A stretch of 64,000 nt of DNA from Salmonella enterica subsp. enterica serovar Choleraesuis (GTDB lineage Bacteria; Pseudomonadota; Gammaproteobacteria; Enterobacterales; Enterobacteriaceae), in assembly GCA_022846635.1 (NCBI GenBank), contig AP025685.1, positions 1,798,001 to 1,862,000 on the forward strand, in the 5' to 3' direction. Positions within the stretch are counted from its first letter, which is position 1; each line of letters starts with the position of its first letter. A program made the translations under genes and the position numbers. This document shows positions 9,501 through 17,101 of the stretch, piece after piece. The notes under the pieces were generated by a model. That model saw nothing but the letters and a program-made list of their open reading frames with translations, made no database searches and had not been told where the DNA came from.

Positions 9501-11986
9501 GTGACAACCCGCAGATAAGATTCACCCACAACCACCATCTGCTGGCGGTTAAAGAGTGCCCGTCGGTTCTTGATGTGCTGGCCTTTGAAGGCCAGGAAGC
9601 CCTGAGTAAGCCATTCAGTTACCGCATTGAGTTTACCTGCGTCGACCATGCGTTAAGCCGCGAGATGATGCTAATGAAAACCGCCTCCCTGACGCTACAG
9701 GCGCCGGTGGAGCGGGGCCCTGGCATCAGGATGCAGCAACCGGTGCGTATCATTCAAGGCGTGGTGACAGGGTTTGAGCGCCTTAAAACCTCCACTGACC
9801 AGACCCACTACGCCCTGACGTTACAGCCGCGCCTGGCGTTGCTCGATCGTTCTCACCAAAATGCGATATATCAGGATATGTCGGTGCCGCAGATTGTGGA
9901 GAAAATCCTGCGCGAACGCCACGGCATGCGCGGTCAGGACTTCCTGTTCTCACTCGTCTGCGACTATCCGCGCCGTGAGCAGGTGATGCAATACGGTGAG
10001 GACGATCTGCACTTTATCACCCGCCTGCTGGGTGAAGTGGGCATCTGGTTCCGCTTTACGACCGACACCCGCCTCAATATTGACGTGGTGGAGTTTTACG
10101 ATAGCCGCCAGGGCTATGGGGAAATCGTCACTCTGCCGCCAGTGCCGCCTTCCGGGCAGCACTCCGATGGAGAGGACTCAGTCTGGGGCATGGCATGTCG
10201 CCACCGGGTGGTGCCACAGCGGGTCAGCGTGCGTGATTACAACTACCGCCAGGCCACAGCGGATATGAATGCGGAGGCCGACGTGACCCGGGGTGACAGC
10301 ACCACCAGCGGAGAGGCCTATCACTATGCCGACAACTATCTGACGCCAGGCAGCGCCAGTGACCGCCACCCGGCCCCGGAGTCCGGAGCGTATTACGCCC
10401 GTATTCGTCATGAGCGCCACCTGAACGGCCAGACACAGCTTAGCGCCATCACCTCCTGCCCGACGCTCTCTCCAGGGCTGGTGTTAAAAGTCACCGGAGG
10501 CTATACCGTGGCTGAAGTGTTTGCTAAGGGTGCAATTATCACCGAAATGACCAGCCATGCGCGCCGGGATCGGGATTTTGAAGTGCATTTCAGCGGCATT
10601 CCGGACAGCACTGATTTTAGTTTCCGCCCACAACCGGGACAGCGTCCGGTGGTGGCCGGCACATTACCGGCCCGGGTCACTAGTACTACCGAAAACGACA
10701 CCTACGGCCACATAGATAAAGACGGGCGTTATCGCGTCAACATGCTGTTTGACCGCGACGGCTGGGAAACCGGCTTTGAGAGCCTGTGGGTGCGCCAGTC
10801 CCGACCGTATGCCGGGGACACTTATGGTCTGCATCTGCCGCTGCTGGCCGGAACCGAAGTGGCGATAAGCTTTGAAGACGGCAACCCGGACAGGCCGTAC
10901 ATCTCCGGGGTACTGCACGATTCAGCCCATCCCGACCACGTCACCATCCGCAACTATAAACGGAACGTCCTGCGTACCCCGGCCAACAACAAAATCCGCC
11001 TCGAGGATGAGCGTGGTAAAGAGCACATCAAGCTCTCCACTGAATACGGTGGTAAAAGCCAGCTCAACCTCGGCCATCTGGTCGACCACGAAAAACAGCG
11101 CCGCGGCGAAGGCTTTGAACTTCGCACCGACAACTGGGGCGCTATCCGGGCACAGAAGGGGATATTCATCAGCGCCGACGGCCAGGCGAAAGCGCAGGGC
11201 CAGGTGCTGGAGATGGAGGCTGCACTTGCAAGGCTTTCAGCAGCTTTAGTGGAAATGGAATCTCTTGCAGCCAGCGCACAACAGGCTCAGGCACTGGCTG
11301 CCGACGTCGGCCGCCAGCAAAAACTCCTGAAGCAAAAAATCGAGCAGTTGCATGAAGAGGTCATTCTGGGCAGTGCGCCAAAGGGTATGGCGCTGGTGAG
11401 TGGAGAAGATATGCAGCTATCAGCCAGTAATAATCTGACGCTGACGGCAGGCAAACAGCTTGATGTGGGAGCGCAGAAAGACTTCACGCTGGCTGCAGGT
11501 AAACAACTTAGCCTTTACAGCCGTGAAGGAGCAAAGCTGTTTAGCTCACGGAATGACATTGATATTCAGGCTCAGGGGGGAAATATCACCACCTGGTCCA
11601 CGCAGGACACACATATTTCGAGTGGTAAGAAACTGGTCGTCACGGCACAGGATGAATTGACGCTGATATGCGGAGGCGGTTATATCCAAATCAAAAGCGG
11701 AAATGTTGAAATTGGCGGCCCGGGTAAACTGTTCATTAAGAATACAGGCATTGTTAAAGCAGGCTCCGGCAGTCTGCAGGGGGTGATGAAGTCATTCGAG
11801 TCATCAACATTTGATGAGAAATTTGTAATCACCCATCCCATTTCTGGTAAGCCACTTGTGAATCAGAATTATGATATTCATCTGCCGGATGGGAAGATTT
11901 TGTCTGGTGTTACGGATAGTTCAGGAAATTCTTCATTAATAATGTCGAAAGCGGTTGATGGACTGAAAATTGTATTGAAAAAATAG
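9497..11986 (+). CDS. vgrG: T6SS spike protein VgrG (TssI) with DUF2345 and a C-terminal transthyretin-like tail
   Basis: The 829-residue protein has the gp27-like base (about 1-380) and gp5 OB-fold (about 400-480, with the SLWVRQSRPYAG stretch). A needle with a coiled insertion lies near 575-630. A DUF2345-type beta-helix runs about 640-750, and a small tail from about 765 to 829 resembles a transthyretin-like fold. VgrG trimers tip the Hcp tube and carry effectors, often through such C-terminal tails. The last 252 bases are duplicated twice downstream, so this tail is the recombination seam of the effector array. It overlaps clpV by four bases. Confidence 0.93.
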   Translation: MSDNPQIRFTHNHHLLAVKECPSVLDVLAFEGQEALSKPFSYRIEFTCVDHALSREMMLMKTASLTLQAPVERGPGIRMQQPVRIIQGVVTGFERLKTSTDQTHYALTLQPRLALLDRSHQNAIYQDMSVPQIVEKILRERHGMRGQDFLFSLVCDYPRREQVMQYGEDDLHFITRLLGEVGIWFRFTTDTRLNIDVVEFYDSRQGYGEIVTLPPVPPSGQHSDGEDSVWGMACRHRVVPQRVSVRDYNYRQATADMNAEADVTRGDSTTSGEAYHYADNYLTPGSASDRHPAPESGAYYARIRHERHLNGQTQLSAITSCPTLSPGLVLKVTGGYTVAEVFAKGAIITEMTSHARRDRDFEVHFSGIPDSTDFSFRPQPGQRPVVAGTLPARVTSTTENDTYGHIDKDGRYRVNMLFDRDGWETGFESLWVRQSRPYAGDTYGLHLPLLAGTEVAISFEDGNPDRPYISGVLHDSAHPDHVTIRNYKRNVLRTPANNKIRLEDERGKEHIKLSTEYGGKSQLNLGHLVDHEKQRRGEGFELRTDNWGAIRAQKGIFISADGQAKAQGQVLEMEAALARLSAALVEMESLAASAQQAQALAADVGRQQKLLKQKIEQLHEEVILGSAPKGMALVSGEDMQLSASNNLTLTAGKQLDVGAQKDFTLAAGKQLSLYSREGAKLFSSRNDIDIQAQGGNITTWSTQDTHISSGKKLVVTAQDELTLICGGGYIQIKSGNVEIGGPGKLFIKNTGIVKAGSGSLQGVMKSFESSTFDEKFVITHPISGKPLVNQNYDIHLPDGKILSGVTDSSGNSSLIMSKAVDGLKIVLKK

Positions 11987-12465
11987 ATAAGGAACAGGAT
12001 TTGATGAATCTGATTACACGGAGGTGTCTTATATATGGTGTGTTTCTTCTGAGTGGTTGTGTGGCCGGGCCTTATGGTGGCGGAGTTGCTTTTGTGAACC
12101 CTTTTTCTGTAATGAGTCATACGCCGGCAGAGCCGAAAAAGGAAAAACTGCAACCAGTAGTTTATGGTCCGCCACAGATAATATATCGCATTGATAAAGA
12201 TCGTTATTTTACGCTTGAAGAGTATACCCGCTGCGAAAATGGGAAAACCTTCTATAACAACAAAGCGAAAGGGATTCATACCCAGATCACTCCCTCTTCA
12301 GGTTATTTATTTAAAGGGCGACTGTTCTGGTTATCAAACCGGGATGATTATTTAGCCTTTCCAATTACAGCAAATGATAATAAGGCAGCGTGTAAAGGCT
12401 CTGATAAAGGCTGTCTGAATGTTGTTTCGGTGACAACAGATGGTGGGAAAACAGTGCATTCAGTG
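11735..12465 (+). repeat. direct repeat A: vgrG 3' end plus immunity-gene 5' part (partner 14792-15522)
   Basis: This stretch recurs with a few substitutions at 14792-15522, a constant offset of 3057 bases. It covers the last 252 bases of vgrG, the 17-base spacer and the first part of the immunity gene. A third, shorter copy (offset 3974 from here) starts at 15855. These repeats define the array units. Confidence 0.92.
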
Positions 12466-12792
12466 ACTTATGGATCAAATACGCAAGATCCTAATGGTGA
12501 TACAAAAGACTATGACATGCTGGTGACTAATGACAGCTTCTATCTGATTTATTATCGAGGAAAGGGGCGAGTATACCCTGTTGTAAATAGATGGGTTTTT
12601 GATAAAGAAAGCTGGCTAGGTGTAGTTAAATCAGAAGATAAGTACAGCCTGTTCAGGCCAGGAGAAGAAAAACCCACAAGGGGGTTCTTTAAAATAGATA
12701 TGTCAAAGCTTTACCTTAAAGATGGAGAGGGTAAAATGCAGTGTGACAGTCGGCTGGAATCGGTGAAACTTGCAGGAGGGAAATCTAATTAA
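12004..12792 (+). CDS. Tli3-like immunity lipoprotein, copy 1
   Basis: The 262-residue protein starts at the ATG at 12004; a TTG three bases upstream is in frame but less likely. It has a lipoprotein signal ending in a lipobox LSGC (Cys near residue 18), so it should be anchored in the envelope, facing the periplasm. Position directly before a Tle3-like lipase effector and after vgrG matches tli3 of Pseudomonas-type loci, so its inferred job is to neutralise that effector. Residues 1-170 are almost identical in all three copies of the window; the last 80 or so are private to this copy. It overlaps the effector start (ATTAA). Confidence 0.72.
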   Translation: MNLITRRCLIYGVFLLSGCVAGPYGGGVAFVNPFSVMSHTPAEPKKEKLQPVVYGPPQIIYRIDKDRYFTLEEYTRCENGKTFYNNKAKGIHTQITPSSGYLFKGRLFWLSNRDDYLAFPITANDNKAACKGSDKGCLNVVSVTTDGGKTVHSVTYGSNTQDPNGDTKDYDMLVTNDSFYLIYYRGKGRVYPVVNRWVFDKESWLGVVKSEDKYSLFRPGEEKPTRGFFKIDMSKLYLKDGEGKMQCDSRLESVKLAGGKSN

Positions 12793-13186
12793 TAACAATA
12801 AACTATCCCTAGCGCGTAAAGTTAATGTCCAATTAACAGACAACGGAACACCATTTTCTTATTCAATTACTTCGTATAAAAATATCCGGATTAATGCCGA
12901 GGTTCAGCCGCCATTGCATTTGCCAGGGTTGGTTATATTTGTCCACGGCGTTAATTCCGAAGGTGAGTGGTATAATAACGCTGAAAAATCATTATGTGAG
13001 GGGTTAAATCAGCGGTTAGGTCTTAGTGGTGAGCATATACTTGTAGAAAATACATATGCACAAGGACACTGGGAGCCCTGCGATAAAAAAGGCCCAGAAT
13101 GGGGAAGTTGCTATAGAGATGATGATAAAAAGCAAAAATGGACTATTGCTTCACGTAAAATAAGTGAGGAAGGCCGTTCCCCTGTT
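12529..13186 (+). other. variable block of cassette 1 (immunity 3' end + effector 5' end)
   Basis: Between nearly identical flanks, this 658-base block differs strongly from the matching 599-base block at 16503-17101. It encodes the last third of immunity copy 1 and about the first 133 residues of effector copy 1. The bases on either side line up with cassette 3 at constant offsets (3974 before, 3915 after). Confidence 0.85.
12774..12790 (+). promoter_or_regulatory. strong Shine-Dalgarno placed for an ATT start codon
   Basis: AGGAGG at 12774-12779 is followed after eight bases by ATT at 12788-12790. ATT aligns exactly with the ATG of effector copy 3 and overlaps the immunity stop as ATTAA, the counterpart of ATGA elsewhere in the array. 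The TTG at 12770 lies upstream of this site and has no comparable ribosome-binding sequence. Confidence 0.65.
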
Positions 13187-14791
13187 ATCCGCTTCTACTG
13201 GGGGTATCGTGCCGCTGAAAATGAAACTGACAAATATGCTATTCCGCTAAAAAATAAACAGGGTGACAATTATTACGACCTGACGCCTGAAGAGCGAAAA
13301 AGCAAAGGGCCTTTTTACTGGGGTGGAGGCCCGTTCCAGAATGGCTGCAACCAGCTGGTCAGTTTATGGAGTGATAAAGGATTTGATAACTGGCCTTCAG
13401 CGCTGGGCATGCCGGTACCATTCAGTACACAGTTATTAAACGGAGAGCGCGACAGGTTATTAACGGCAGCGCCTCCGCGCCATTATTATGCTCACGCAGC
13501 AGGCCGTCTGGCAAAGCTCATTAAAACGATCCGCGACAGGCATCCCGAAGATACGGTGACGGTGCTGTCACACAGCCAGGGAACCATGGTTGCTCTGGCC
13601 GCTGCTGCAATTGAAGCCCCGGACGCACTGTTTGTGATGAATTCACCCTATGCGCTGGATAATGAAATAACGACCTATATTTCATATCCTCTGGATGAAA
13701 TTATCAGTAAGGAAGCCAGAGAAGCGACATTTGCCGATATTGTTAAGAAGGTAGCTGAAAATAAAAACCGCCTGCAACGGCAGGGCAGCGGACGCTTGCT
13801 GGCGGGGATATGCAGTGATGGAGAAAGCTGGACACCGGAAGGTAAAACTCACGAAGGTATACCGGAGCGCGATAATCATGGAACGACCTGGATCTACTGT
13901 AACCCTCACGATCGCGTAATGGGCTCTGCACCACTTCGGAGTATTGGCTGGCAGGGATTGCCAAATACCAAAAGTAGTAATTTTACAGAGTCTCACCCTC
14001 TGTTTAACGCTGCAGGTGAAACATTATATGTGCGTATGCTTGGACGAAATACTCCCTGTGGCTCCGGGCCTGACGGACAAACCCATTTCAGTAATCTTGG
14101 TGATGGAGAACCATTCTGGGACAGTACCACGACCCTGATGCAGAAGATGACCTGGCCGGAGCCGGTACAAGGGCAGCGAATGACTATTAATGCCCCCCGG
14201 GTGCCTGAACCATTGTCTGCTGAAGAATTAAAAAATTTTGATCAGGATTATCGCAGTAAAGAAAAGCAGACAGGAAATACGGGCTACGGTTACGGCCAGA
14301 TTGATCCTGACAGAAACACCCCCGTTGACAGCGACTACCGTTATTACATCTCGCTTTATGGTTATTTTGACCAGAAAATGATCCCCAAAAAGTCTTCTGG
14401 TTATTATCAGCCGGGGCCAGGCTCAAAAGAAGACCGGGTCGGTTATGAAAAGCAGTCCAGAGGGGAAATGCTGGAAGATGTCCGTACCTATGTGCAGCGC
14501 CCGACAGACCACAGCACTTTGCCAATGGACGAACGATTTATGAGCAGGGTAGTGGCTTATGATTTACCCATCGGGTATTGCTGGCATTCATGGGACAGAG
14601 AAAGTCTTGCAGAATTGCGCCACCAGGCAGACTGGCTGGAAAGCGATGATTATTACCGGACAGGCAGGCTGACCATTCCAGCTATGCCGGCAATTATAAG
14701 AAGAGACGTGGCAGATGATGCCGCAGAAAAGCGAGTCCAGGAAATGGAACAGATGCAAGAAGGTACGGCAACTGGCCAGAATAAGCGCTGA
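12788..14791 (+). CDS. Tle3-type T6SS lipase effector, copy 1
   Basis: The protein has 667 residues counted from the ATT at 12788 (673 if TTG 12770 is used). It carries an oxyanion-type stretch FVHGVNSEGEW near residue 52 and a nucleophile elbow SHSQGT with Ser263, typical of alpha/beta hydrolases. Note that the first position is Ser where GXSXG has Gly. The long C-terminal half looks like the DUF3274 region of Tle3 phospholipases, which attack membranes of rival cells from the periplasm. There is no signal peptide, as expected for delivery on VgrG. The middle and C-terminal region (13187-14740) is almost identical to copy 3, whereas the first 133 residues differ. Confidence 0.75.
   Translation: MNNNKLSLARKVNVQLTDNGTPFSYSITSYKNIRINAEVQPPLHLPGLVIFVHGVNSEGEWYNNAEKSLCEGLNQRLGLSGEHILVENTYAQGHWEPCDKKGPEWGSCYRDDDKKQKWTIASRKISEEGRSPVIRFYWGYRAAENETDKYAIPLKNKQGDNYYDLTPEERKSKGPFYWGGGPFQNGCNQLVSLWSDKGFDNWPSALGMPVPFSTQLLNGERDRLLTAAPPRHYYAHAAGRLAKLIKTIRDRHPEDTVTVLSHSQGTMVALAAAAIEAPDALFVMNSPYALDNEITTYISYPLDEIISKEAREATFADIVKKVAENKNRLQRQGSGRLLAGICSDGESWTPEGKTHEGIPERDNHGTTWIYCNPHDRVMGSAPLRSIGWQGLPNTKSSNFTESHPLFNAAGETLYVRMLGRNTPCGSGPDGQTHFSNLGDGEPFWDSTTTLMQKMTWPEPVQGQRMTINAPRVPEPLSAEELKNFDQDYRSKEKQTGNTGYGYGQIDPDRNTPVDSDYRYYISLYGYFDQKMIPKKSSGYYQPGPGSKEDRVGYEKQSRGEMLEDVRTYVQRPTDHSTLPMDERFMSRVVAYDLPIGYCWHSWDRESLAELRHQADWLESDDYYRTGRLTIPAMPAIIRRDVADDAAEKRVQEMEQMQEGTATGQNKR
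13187..14740 (+). repeat. direct repeat: effector core (partner 17102-18655)
   Basis: This 1554-base segment is nearly identical to 17102-18655 at a constant offset of 3915 bases and encodes the catalytic core and C-terminal region of the effector. Only scattered substitutions are visible. At the 3' edge the copies part company after gtccag, with one G fewer in the downstream copy. Confidence 0.92.
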
Positions 14792-15043
14792 ATTAAGAAT
14801 ACAGGCATTGTTAAAGCAGGCTCCGGCAGTCTGCAGGGGGTGATGAAGTCGTTTGAGCCATCAACATTTGATGAGAAATTTGTTATCACCCATCCCATTT
14901 CTTGTAAGCCACTTGCGAATCAGAATTATGATATTCATCTGCCGGATGGGAAGATTTTGTCTGGTGTTACGGATAGTTCAGGAAATTCTTCATTAATAAT
15001 GTCGAAAGCGGTTGATGGACTGAAAATTGTATTGAAAAAATAG
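14792..15043 (+). pseudogene. duplicated 3' fragment of vgrG (first)
   Basis: This is a copy of the last 252 bases of vgrG, beginning directly after the stop codon of effector copy 1 and kept in the vgrG frame. It lacks the rest of the gene. An ATG at 14843, preceded by an AGGGGG, could still start a free 66-residue peptide equal to the transthyretin-like tail (with Cys and Ala changes in the segment ISCKPLANQ). Whether that is translated is unknown; I regard it mainly as the scar of a tandem duplication. Confidence 0.85.
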
Positions 15044-15060
15044 ATAAGGAACAGGATTTG

Positions 15061-15822
15061 ATGAATCTGATTACACGGATGTGTCTTATATATGGTGTGT
15101 TTCTTCTGAGTGGTTGTGTGGCCGGGCCTTATGGTGGCGGAGTTGCTTTTGTGAACCCTTTTTCTGTAATGAGTCATACGCCGGCAGAGCCGAAAAAGGA
15201 AAAACTGCAACCAGTAGTTTATGGTCCGCCACAGATAATATATCGCATTGATAAAGATCGTTACTTTACGCTTGAAGAGTATACCCGCTGCGAAAATGGG
15301 AAAACCTTCTATAACAACAAAGCGAAAGGGATTCATACCCAGATCACTCCCTCTTCAGGTTATTTATTTAAAGGGCGACTGTTCTGGTTATCAAACCGGG
15401 ATGATTATTTAGCCTTTCCAATTACAGCAAATGATAATAAGGCAGCGTGTAAAGGCTCTGATAAAGGCTGCCTGAATGTTGTTTCGGTGACAACAGATGG
15501 TGGGAAAACAGTGCATTCAGTGGCGTACGGTTCAAATACACAGGATCCGAATGGTGATACGAAAGACTACGATATGCTAGTAACGGATGATGGGTTTTAT
15601 TTAATAGATTATTGGGATGGGGGCAGAAAACCTACTAATGGTTCTGTGGATAAATGGAATTTTAATCCAGATGCTAAGGATTCAAATCCTGTACATCCTG
15701 GAGTGACAGGCCCTGTATATCTAAAATATTTTGAAATAGATGTTTCTCATGTGATTCAGGAAAAAATGCAATGCGATAGAAAATTAGAACCGGTTCAACA
15801 TACAGGAGTAGCTGTAAAATGA
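15061..15822 (+). CDS. Tli3-like immunity lipoprotein, copy 2 (orphan)
   Basis: The 253-residue protein has the same lipoprotein signal (lipobox LSGC) and first 155 or so residues as copy 1, almost without change. It then has its own C-terminal third (from about residue 172) ending in LEPVQHTGVAVK. Conserved landmarks such as MQCD..LEPV remain near the end. Its cognate effector is reduced to a 12-codon stub that overlaps its stop codon as ATGA. The gene is intact, so it may act as an orphan immunity factor against a lost effector variant still carried by other strains. Confidence 0.7.
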   Translation: MNLITRMCLIYGVFLLSGCVAGPYGGGVAFVNPFSVMSHTPAEPKKEKLQPVVYGPPQIIYRIDKDRYFTLEEYTRCENGKTFYNNKAKGIHTQITPSSGYLFKGRLFWLSNRDDYLAFPITANDNKAACKGSDKGCLNVVSVTTDGGKTVHSVAYGSNTQDPNGDTKDYDMLVTDDGFYLIDYWDGGRKPTNGSVDKWNFNPDAKDSNPVHPGVTGPVYLKYFEIDVSHVIQEKMQCDRKLEPVQHTGVAVK

Positions 15823-15893
15823 GCAATACACTGTTAAAACCAACTCGAAAAGTGTCTGCCGGATGGGAAGATTTTGTCTGGTGTTACGGATAG
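15819..15893 (+). pseudogene. 5' stub of a third Tle3 effector, fused out of frame to vgrG tail DNA
   Basis: Starting at the ATG overlapping the immunity stop, twelve codons (MSNTLLKPTRKV) match the start of effector copies 1 and 3. At 15855 the sequence switches to vgrG 3' DNA in another frame and stops at 15891-15893. Nearly all of the effector is thus deleted, with its breakpoint inside the re-duplicated vgrG end. Confidence 0.85.
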
Positions 15894-15960
15894 TTCAGGA
15901 AATTCTTCATTAATAATGTCGAAAGCGGTTGATGGACTGAAAATTGTATTGAAAAAATAA
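15855..15960 (+). pseudogene. duplicated 3' fragment of vgrG (second, shorter)
   Basis: This repeats the last 106 bases of vgrG (same as 11881-11986 and 14938-15043), with the stop changed from TAG to TAA. It has no start and is joined to the effector stub. It marks the second recombination junction of the array. Confidence 0.85.
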
Positions 15961-15977
15961 ATAAGGAACAGGATTTG

Positions 15978-16745
15978 ATGAATCTGATTACACGGATGTG
16001 TCTTATATATGGTGTGTTTCTTCTGAGTGGTTGTGTGGCCGGGCCTTATGGTGGCGGAGTTGCTTTTGTGAACCCTTTTTCTGTAATGAGTCATACGCCG
16101 GCAGAGCCGAAAAAGGAAAAACTGCAACCAGTAGTTTATGGTCCGCCACAGATAATATATCGCATTGATAAAGATCGTTACTTTACGCTTGAAGAGTATA
16201 CCCGCTGCGAAAATGGGAGAACCTTCTATAACAACAAAGCGAAAGGGGTTCATACAATGATATCACCTTCGTCAGGTTATTTATTTAAGGGGCGACTGTT
16301 CTGGTTATCAAACCGGGATGATTATTTAGCCTTTCCAATTACAGCAAATGATAATAAGGCAGCGTGTAAAGGCTCTGATAAAGGCTGCCTGAATGTTGTT
16401 TCGGTGACAACAGATGGTGGGAAAACGGTGCATTCAGTGACTTACGGATCAAATACGCAAGATCCTAATGGTGATACAAAAGACTATGACATGCTGGTGA
16501 CAGATGATGGGTTTTATTTGATTGAGTTTTCTGGTGATGAAAGGGTTGCGGAAGATGGGACAGCATGGAGATGGGTATTTGATCCAGATGAGGAGTCCAC
16601 AAAATTTAATGGTTATCCAGGTGTGACTGGGCCAAAATATCAAGAAAAATTACCAATGGATAATATCTCGAATGTAAAGCAAATAAAAATGCAATGTGAT
16701 CGAAATCTGGAGCCAATAAAATCTTCAGAGAGTGAAGTCAAATGA
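15978..16745 (+). CDS. Tli3-like immunity lipoprotein, copy 3
   Basis: The 255-residue protein shares the lipoprotein signal (lipobox LSGC) and the first 170 or so residues with copies 1 and 2. A small patch differs (VHTMISPSSG instead of IHTQITPSSG), and the C-terminal third is private. It overlaps effector copy 3 by four bases (ATGA), so the pair is translationally coupled and presumably cognate. Envelope location facing the periplasm is inferred from the lipobox; the immunity role is inferred from position and family resemblance. Confidence 0.72.
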   Translation: MNLITRMCLIYGVFLLSGCVAGPYGGGVAFVNPFSVMSHTPAEPKKEKLQPVVYGPPQIIYRIDKDRYFTLEEYTRCENGRTFYNNKAKGVHTMISPSSGYLFKGRLFWLSNRDDYLAFPITANDNKAACKGSDKGCLNVVSVTTDGGKTVHSVTYGSNTQDPNGDTKDYDMLVTDDGFYLIEFSGDERVAEDGTAWRWVFDPDEESTKFNGYPGVTGPKYQEKLPMDNISNVKQIKMQCDRNLEPIKSSESEVK

Positions 16746-17101
16746 ATAATGTTAAGTTATCACCAACCCGTAAGGTTAATGTTCATGTTACAGATAATGG
16801 CATACCCTTTGCTCATTCTACGACTTCCCACAAAAATATAAAGGTCAATGCTGAAGTTCAGCCGCCATTGCAGTTGCCAGGTTTAATCATATTTGTTCAT
16901 GGGGTTAATTCTGAAGGTGAATGGTATACAAATGCGGAACAGGCTTTATGTGATGGGTTAAATAAACGTCTTGGTTTAAAAAAAGCTAGTGGCCATAGTC
17001 TCGAAGCAAATGAATATACAAAAGCTGAATGGAGCAATGAAAAAATAAGAAAATGGATTATTCCTCCTCGAAAAATTATCAAAGAGAAATTATCCCCGGT
17101 G
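16503..17101 (+). other. variable block of cassette 3 (immunity 3' end + effector 5' end)
   Basis: This 599-base block is the counterpart of 12529-13186 and differs from it strongly, although flanking DNA is nearly identical. It encodes the end of immunity copy 3 and about the first 120 residues of effector copy 3. Confidence 0.85.

Noticed and set aside
11878..16253. Nearly identical antisense frames of 133-139 codons repeated three times over the vgrG tail and immunity starts
   Set aside because: They recur only because the underlying DNA is triplicated; they have no ribosome-binding sites and oppose a clear lipoprotein start.
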